A stretch of 64,000 bases of DNA from assembly GCA_964567435.1 (NCBI GenBank), contig CAZMMQ010000002.1, forward strand, positions 72,761-136,760. The letters run 5' to 3'. The notes below the pieces were generated by a model. That model was given only the letters and a program-made list of their open reading frames with translations, ran no database searches and was not told the origin of the DNA. The position numbers and the translations under genes are program-made. This DNA comes from RFSX01 sp964567435. Its GTDB lineage: Bacteria > Bacteroidota > Bacteroidia > Chitinophagales > Saprospiraceae. This document shows positions 60,461 to 64,000 of the stretch, piece after piece. Numbering within the stretch: position 1 is the first letter of the stretch; the number at the start of each line of letters is the position of its first letter.

Positions 60461-63400
60461 GTGAATACTATGATACAATACGGCATTGATGTGACAATTG
60501 CTTGGTCTGTTCTACTCGGCATCTATTTGCTTTTCTTACGCAAGGAAACGTTCTTCAGAACGAATCGTTTGTACCTCATTAATTCATTGTGGCTTGGTAT
60601 CGTGATACCTTTGCTTAAGTACATTCCCATTTCATTTAGCGAAAGTGACGGTGTCATAATCGATGCCGTGATTTTTATATCTGAAGGTACTACTATCCCT
60701 ATAGCAGCAGTTTCAGATGAAACGAGTATAACTTTAATAACCTGGGAGAATATATTATTGGCAATTTATTTTGTTGGTGTTGCAGTCGTACTCACCAGAT
60801 TTCTATTAGGTCTCTTTAAGATTAGAAAAATATACACCGAAGGTGAGAAACAAGTTTGTGCTAATTGTACAGTCGTCATTACTGATAGGACAATTTTACC
60901 ATTCTCATTTTTGGACAAGGTTTTCCTTAATAGATCCTACTTAGAGAATAGTCATTTTCAGAATATCTTAGATCACGAGATGACGCATATAAAACACAGA
61001 CACACTTATGATGTGCTCCTTGTAGAACTCGTATCAATCCTATTCTGGTGGAATCCATTTATTTATTTATACAAAAGAGAAATCAAACAAAATCATGAAT
61101 ACATAGCAGATGCCTATGCATCTAATCAAACACATACAGAGAATTACGGCCAGATTCTTTTAGGGCATAGCTCATCCGGACTCGAGCTTGCCCTAACTAA
61201 TCAATTTTTTAATTCACATTTAAAAAAACGTATTAATATGTTGTACAAAAAGAAGTCGGCTAGACACAAGATGAGCAGGTACCTAGTCTTGATTCCGTGC
61301 CTATTGTTTTTAAGTATTCTTTTTTCCTCAAATTCATTGAAGAATAAAAATACACAAGATCTCCAATTCAGTATTAATCATGAAGGGCTTAGAGATTTAG
61401 TAAAAGATGACATACTATCAATATTGAAAATAATTACTGGGAAAGAAAATGAATCCGAAATCAAAATTGATATATGTATTAACAGAGAAGGAAATGTTGT
61501 TTTTGCTGAGCTACTGAAGGAAACGACTACATTACTTAATACTAAAGAACAGAAAAATATTCTTAGGACTTATTTCAGTAATTTTAAGTATTCGGCAGAT
61601 GATTATGCTCCCGAAGAAGAGTGTGGTCAGGTTACAATTAAGGTCAAAGACTTAAAACTTTTACAAGAATCAAGACCTAACCAGATAAATGAAAATAGCG
61701 ACTTAACGCAAGAAACATATCTAACAGATATCAACGCTTCTTTGGTTACTAATCAAAATGAGATTACCCTTCTGATAAATGCAAATGGTGAGTATATTTT
61801 TAATAACGTAGAACTTACCAAGAATGAACTAAATGAAATTTTGAGTGCCACATTTCCAACCATAACCGATAAAGCAAATGTATCGCTTGCCATTGTCGCA
61901 TCAGTAGGAACACCATGGGACAGAGTAAAAGAAGCTATCCAAATTGCAGAGTCATTAGATATTAGTACCTATATCGCTACAAAACAAAATGAGACAGAAG
62001 ATAAAGCAACAAATAATGATTTAGTACTTATAAAAAATTCTAAAACCACGGGTCCACTCAGAATAGGAATGGCATATCCCTATGAATTAAAGAGTAATTC
62101 AGGACCTCTAAGTAAAGAGGTGGAAATTACACTAAGTAATAGCGATCTAGCCTTAGTGGAAATCGTAGAAAATAGTTGGACGGAAAACAGTGTTGATATA
62201 TTTATTGTACCTAAGAAACCCACCAAGACAGGAGAGCCACTTTACCTTACTTGTTCTTATGGACAAAATGAAGTAAAAACAGAGTTGGTTATAGAAGATA
62301 AGAAGCCCATTCAAATTCAGCTAAATAAGCCACAGCAGAAACCCATAACCTATGTGTCTGAGAGAACGTATTATACAGAAGGAATGCAAGATCCTCTCAT
62401 AGTCATAAATGGTAAAATATCTGAATCAAAGGACGAACACTATTTTACTGAGAGCAAAGTTAAAAGTGTCCAAGTATTAGAAGGCCAGGAGGCAACATCC
62501 AAGTACGGCGACAAAGCTATCAACGGTGTTATAGAGTTTTCGACAGCTCATAGAACACATCCTGCTTCTAAAGCAAAATCAGATCAGGAAATATTTAAGG
62601 TGGTAGAGGAGATGCCTCGTTTTCCAGGGTGTGAAGATCAAGGTCTTTCAGATAAAGCACTCGATGATTGTGCCAAAAACAAGATGCTTGAGTTTATATA
62701 TACCAACATCAAGTTCCCTGCTACTGCCAGACAGAATAAGATTCAAGGCATGGTCGTCGTACAATTTGTTGTCAATGAAGATGGAAAAGTATCAGACTTT
62801 AAAATTGTCAGATCTATAGGTGGTGGATGTGATGAAGCCACACTAGACATGCTACATACTATGGCAGACACACATACCTGGATTCCTGGCAAGCAAAGAG
62901 GAAAAGCCGTGAAGGTATTATACACTTTACCTGTCAAATTTAAGTTGCGTGACGACGAGAAAAAACAGGTTTCAGAATCGACAAAATCAGAAACTGAGAT
63001 CGGCAAATTACTACCAATAAAGAATTTTGAAGATTGTGAAAATCCAGCTGTGATTATAGATGGAAAATATATCGAATCGAAAGTAATAGATGATCGATTA
63101 AAATCTGATGTCCTAAATGATGTTGATCCAGAGACGATAAAGGGGATTAGCGTTTTTATTAAAGATAGGATACCTGAAGAGTGGATAGAATTTAAAGACA
63201 AATGTATGTTAATCGTCGTAGAACTTAAGGATGATATAAAAGAATCAGAAGTTATTACTATAGAGGCAATGCCGGGCTCAGCAATAAATAGTGAAAAGAC
63301 AGCACTCACTCTATTAGGCAACCCTGTATCTAATGGCGTTCTAGAATTCACCTACGCATCTGATTTGAGTGAAGACCTACATATTTATATCCATGACCAA

Positions 63401-63550
63401 AATGGGAAACTTATAAAATCGGAAGTACGTGATTCTACTGGAAAGATAATGACAGAAAAATTATCCTTAGACAGTGTTACTCCAGGAAACTATATACTCA
63501 GAGTAAAACAAGGTGAAGCAACCTCCTTGAAACAATTTGTTGTTCTATAA
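60461..63550 (+). CDS. M56/BlaR1-type membrane metallopeptidase fused to ExbD-like, plug-like, TonB and T9SS sorting domains
   Basis: The 1029-residue protein has membrane helices at about 9-26, 39-55, 97-118 and 272-290. The zinc-protease motif H-E-M-T-H is at 172-176, with Glu213 in H-E-Y-I-A-D as likely third ligand. After the last helix come an ExbD-like domain (about 424-508), a SusC-type plug-like domain (about 640-697: D-P-L-I-V-I-N-G ... K-Y-G-D-K-A-I-N-G-V-I), a TonB C-terminal domain (about 740-829), a second partial plug-like segment (860-922) and a C-terminal domain of T9SS type A form (950-1029). No penicillin-binding sensor domain is present. The start is GTG 60461; ATG 60470 is an alternative. 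Confidence 0.88.
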   Translation: MNTMIQYGIDVTIAWSVLLGIYLLFLRKETFFRTNRLYLINSLWLGIVIPLLKYIPISFSESDGVIIDAVIFISEGTTIPIAAVSDETSITLITWENILLAIYFVGVAVVLTRFLLGLFKIRKIYTEGEKQVCANCTVVITDRTILPFSFLDKVFLNRSYLENSHFQNILDHEMTHIKHRHTYDVLLVELVSILFWWNPFIYLYKREIKQNHEYIADAYASNQTHTENYGQILLGHSSSGLELALTNQFFNSHLKKRINMLYKKKSARHKMSRYLVLIPCLLFLSILFSSNSLKNKNTQDLQFSINHEGLRDLVKDDILSILKIITGKENESEIKIDICINREGNVVFAELLKETTTLLNTKEQKNILRTYFSNFKYSADDYAPEEECGQVTIKVKDLKLLQESRPNQINENSDLTQETYLTDINASLVTNQNEITLLINANGEYIFNNVELTKNELNEILSATFPTITDKANVSLAIVASVGTPWDRVKEAIQIAESLDISTYIATKQNETEDKATNNDLVLIKNSKTTGPLRIGMAYPYELKSNSGPLSKEVEITLSNSDLALVEIVENSWTENSVDIFIVPKKPTKTGEPLYLTCSYGQNEVKTELVIEDKKPIQIQLNKPQQKPITYVSERTYYTEGMQDPLIVINGKISESKDEHYFTESKVKSVQVLEGQEATSKYGDKAINGVIEFSTAHRTHPASKAKSDQEIFKVVEEMPRFPGCEDQGLSDKALDDCAKNKMLEFIYTNIKFPATARQNKIQGMVVVQFVVNEDGKVSDFKIVRSIGGGCDEATLDMLHTMADTHTWIPGKQRGKAVKVLYTLPVKFKLRDDEKKQVSESTKSETEIGKLLPIKNFEDCENPAVIIDGKYIESKVIDDRLKSDVLNDVDPETIKGISVFIKDRIPEEWIEFKDKCMLIVVELKDDIKESEVITIEAMPGSAINSEKTALTLLGNPVSNGVLEFTYASDLSEDLHIYIHDQNGKLIKSEVRDSTGKIMTEKLSLDSVTPGNYILRVKQGEATSLKQFVVL

Positions 63551-63584
63551 TATTACTTGACTAATTTGTAACGCTTCATATTTG

Positions 63585-63615
63585 AGCCCTGGTAATATTG
63601 TTATCAGGGCTTTTC
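63585..63615 (+). terminator. Intrinsic terminator after the M56 gene
   Basis: AGCCCTG (63585-63591) pairs with CAGGGCT (63605-63611), the stem extends further with wobble pairs, and TTTT follows. Confidence 0.8.
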
Positions 63616-63640
63616 AATAGAAGCAATCAAACAATTTGTA

Positions 63641-63967
63641 ATGAATCAACTACCCAAATATTCATATCTAATAGTTCTGCTATTGGCTTATACCTTGTCA
63701 AACGTATACTCCCAAGCAACCATAAAGATTAGAGAACAGGCCGCTTCGATTCATTTAAACACAACTACTATATCCACATAAATAATCTAGCATTCCTAAT
63801 CAACTTGAATCGAAAAATTACAATTTCCTTTTTGCAAGTCATGACTTAAATGCGGATACGGCGAAAAACTGTTGCTCAATTCGATAGAGGAACAATTGGA
63901 GTTAGAAAAAAAAATAGCAAAACAATTCATAGAGAAGTATAACTTAAATACCACCTACTTGAAGTAG
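63641..63967 (+). pseudogene. Decayed gene for a small secreted protein
   Basis: An ATG at 63641 opens a 46-codon frame with a clear signal peptide (M-N-Q-L-P-K ... S-N-V-Y-S-Q-A) that stops at 63781. A second frame is open from 63786 to 63887 and reads like real protein (N-Q-L-E-S-K-N-Y-N-F-L-F-A-S-H-D-L). A third is open to 63967 (E-E-Q-L-E-L-E-K-K-I-A-K-Q-F-I-E). Two frameshifts, one at the A run 63864-63868, would join them. The function is unknown. Confidence 0.5.
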
Positions 63968-63996
63968 GTGGGTTAATGGGTTCGGACTAAAAGTCC
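63951..63996. mobile_element. Paired hairpins resembling an IS200/IS605-type element end
   Basis: CCACCTACTT (63951-63960) and AAGTAGGTGG (63962-63971) form a perfect 10-bp palindrome with a one-base centre. GGACT and AGTCC (63984-63988, 63992-63996) form a second hairpin followed by T. This layout of subterminal hairpins is known from IS200/IS605 elements, but no transposase is visible because the window ends. Confidence 0.45.
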
Positions 63997-64000
63997 TTTT

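Noticed and set aside
60087..63550. A beta-lactam resistance cluster (blaI-blaR1)
   Set aside because: No penicillin-binding sensor domain and no beta-lactamase gene are present; the M56 protein has TonB-system-like domains instead.
1..64000. tRNA or rRNA genes
   Set aside because: Intergenic regions are short and show no cloverleaf ends or conserved rRNA segments on reading.

Overview
The window looks like a chromosomal segment of a Bacteroidota bacterium, plausibly of the Saprospiria or a related marine/environmental lineage. The DNA is AT-rich. The best promoters have the TTG-N20-TAnnTTTG form typical of the phylum. One protein ends in a type IX secretion (T9SS) sorting domain. Lipoproteins and outer-membrane barrels are common. 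The ribosomal super-operon lacks adk between secY and map and is followed by carA and eno, as is usual in Bacteroidota. L36 and S14 are the zinc-free forms. The genus cannot be named from the sequence alone.

Region 1 (1-36.8 kb) is a mosaic of short transcription units. It holds a truncated gene at the left edge, a hotdog thioesterase, a YihY-type membrane protein, a periplasmic thioredoxin-like protein, folC, a lycopene cyclase with no standard start codon, a lipoprotein-type peptide deformylase, a flippase-like membrane protein, a GMC oxidoreductase, an acidic four-repeat lipoprotein, two Gfo/Idh/MocA oxidoreductases, an internally duplicated membrane protein, a pseudouridine synthase and lipoyl synthase. 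Next come pfkA flanked by two paralogous TPR-type envelope proteins, a purH-coaX-outer membrane protein unit, thymidine kinase, a rhomboid protease, a carboxypeptidase-regulatory-like protein whose 3' end is frameshifted, a murQ/symporter/deacetylase/truA unit, and a carA-eno-ftsB-like-sucD unit.

Region 2 (36.8-55.2 kb, all minus strand) is the str-S10-spc-alpha ribosomal super-operon: rpsL, rpsG, fusA, rpsJ, rplC, D, W, B, rpsS, rplV, rpsC, rplP, rpmC, rpsQ, rplN, X, E, rpsN, rpsH, rplF, R, rpsE, rpmD, rplO, secY, map, infA, rpmJ, rpsM, rpsK, rpsD, rpoA, rplQ. Two near-identical promoters precede rpsL and rpsJ. A hairpin separates rpoA from rplQ and a strong terminator follows rplQ.

Region 3 (55.2-64 kb) holds a GNAT acetyltransferase, an OxyR-type regulator divergent from katG (an oxidative-stress pair), and a three-gene cluster: an unknown secreted protein, a BlaI-type repressor and a 1029-residue M56/BlaR1-type protein carrying ExbD-like, TonB-plug-like, TonB C-terminal and T9SS sorting domains. 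A perfect palindrome overlaps the predicted promoter of this cluster. The right edge has a decayed gene and paired hairpins resembling an IS200/IS605-type element end. No rRNA, tRNA or CRISPR was seen. No intergenic stretch exceeds 300 bases.
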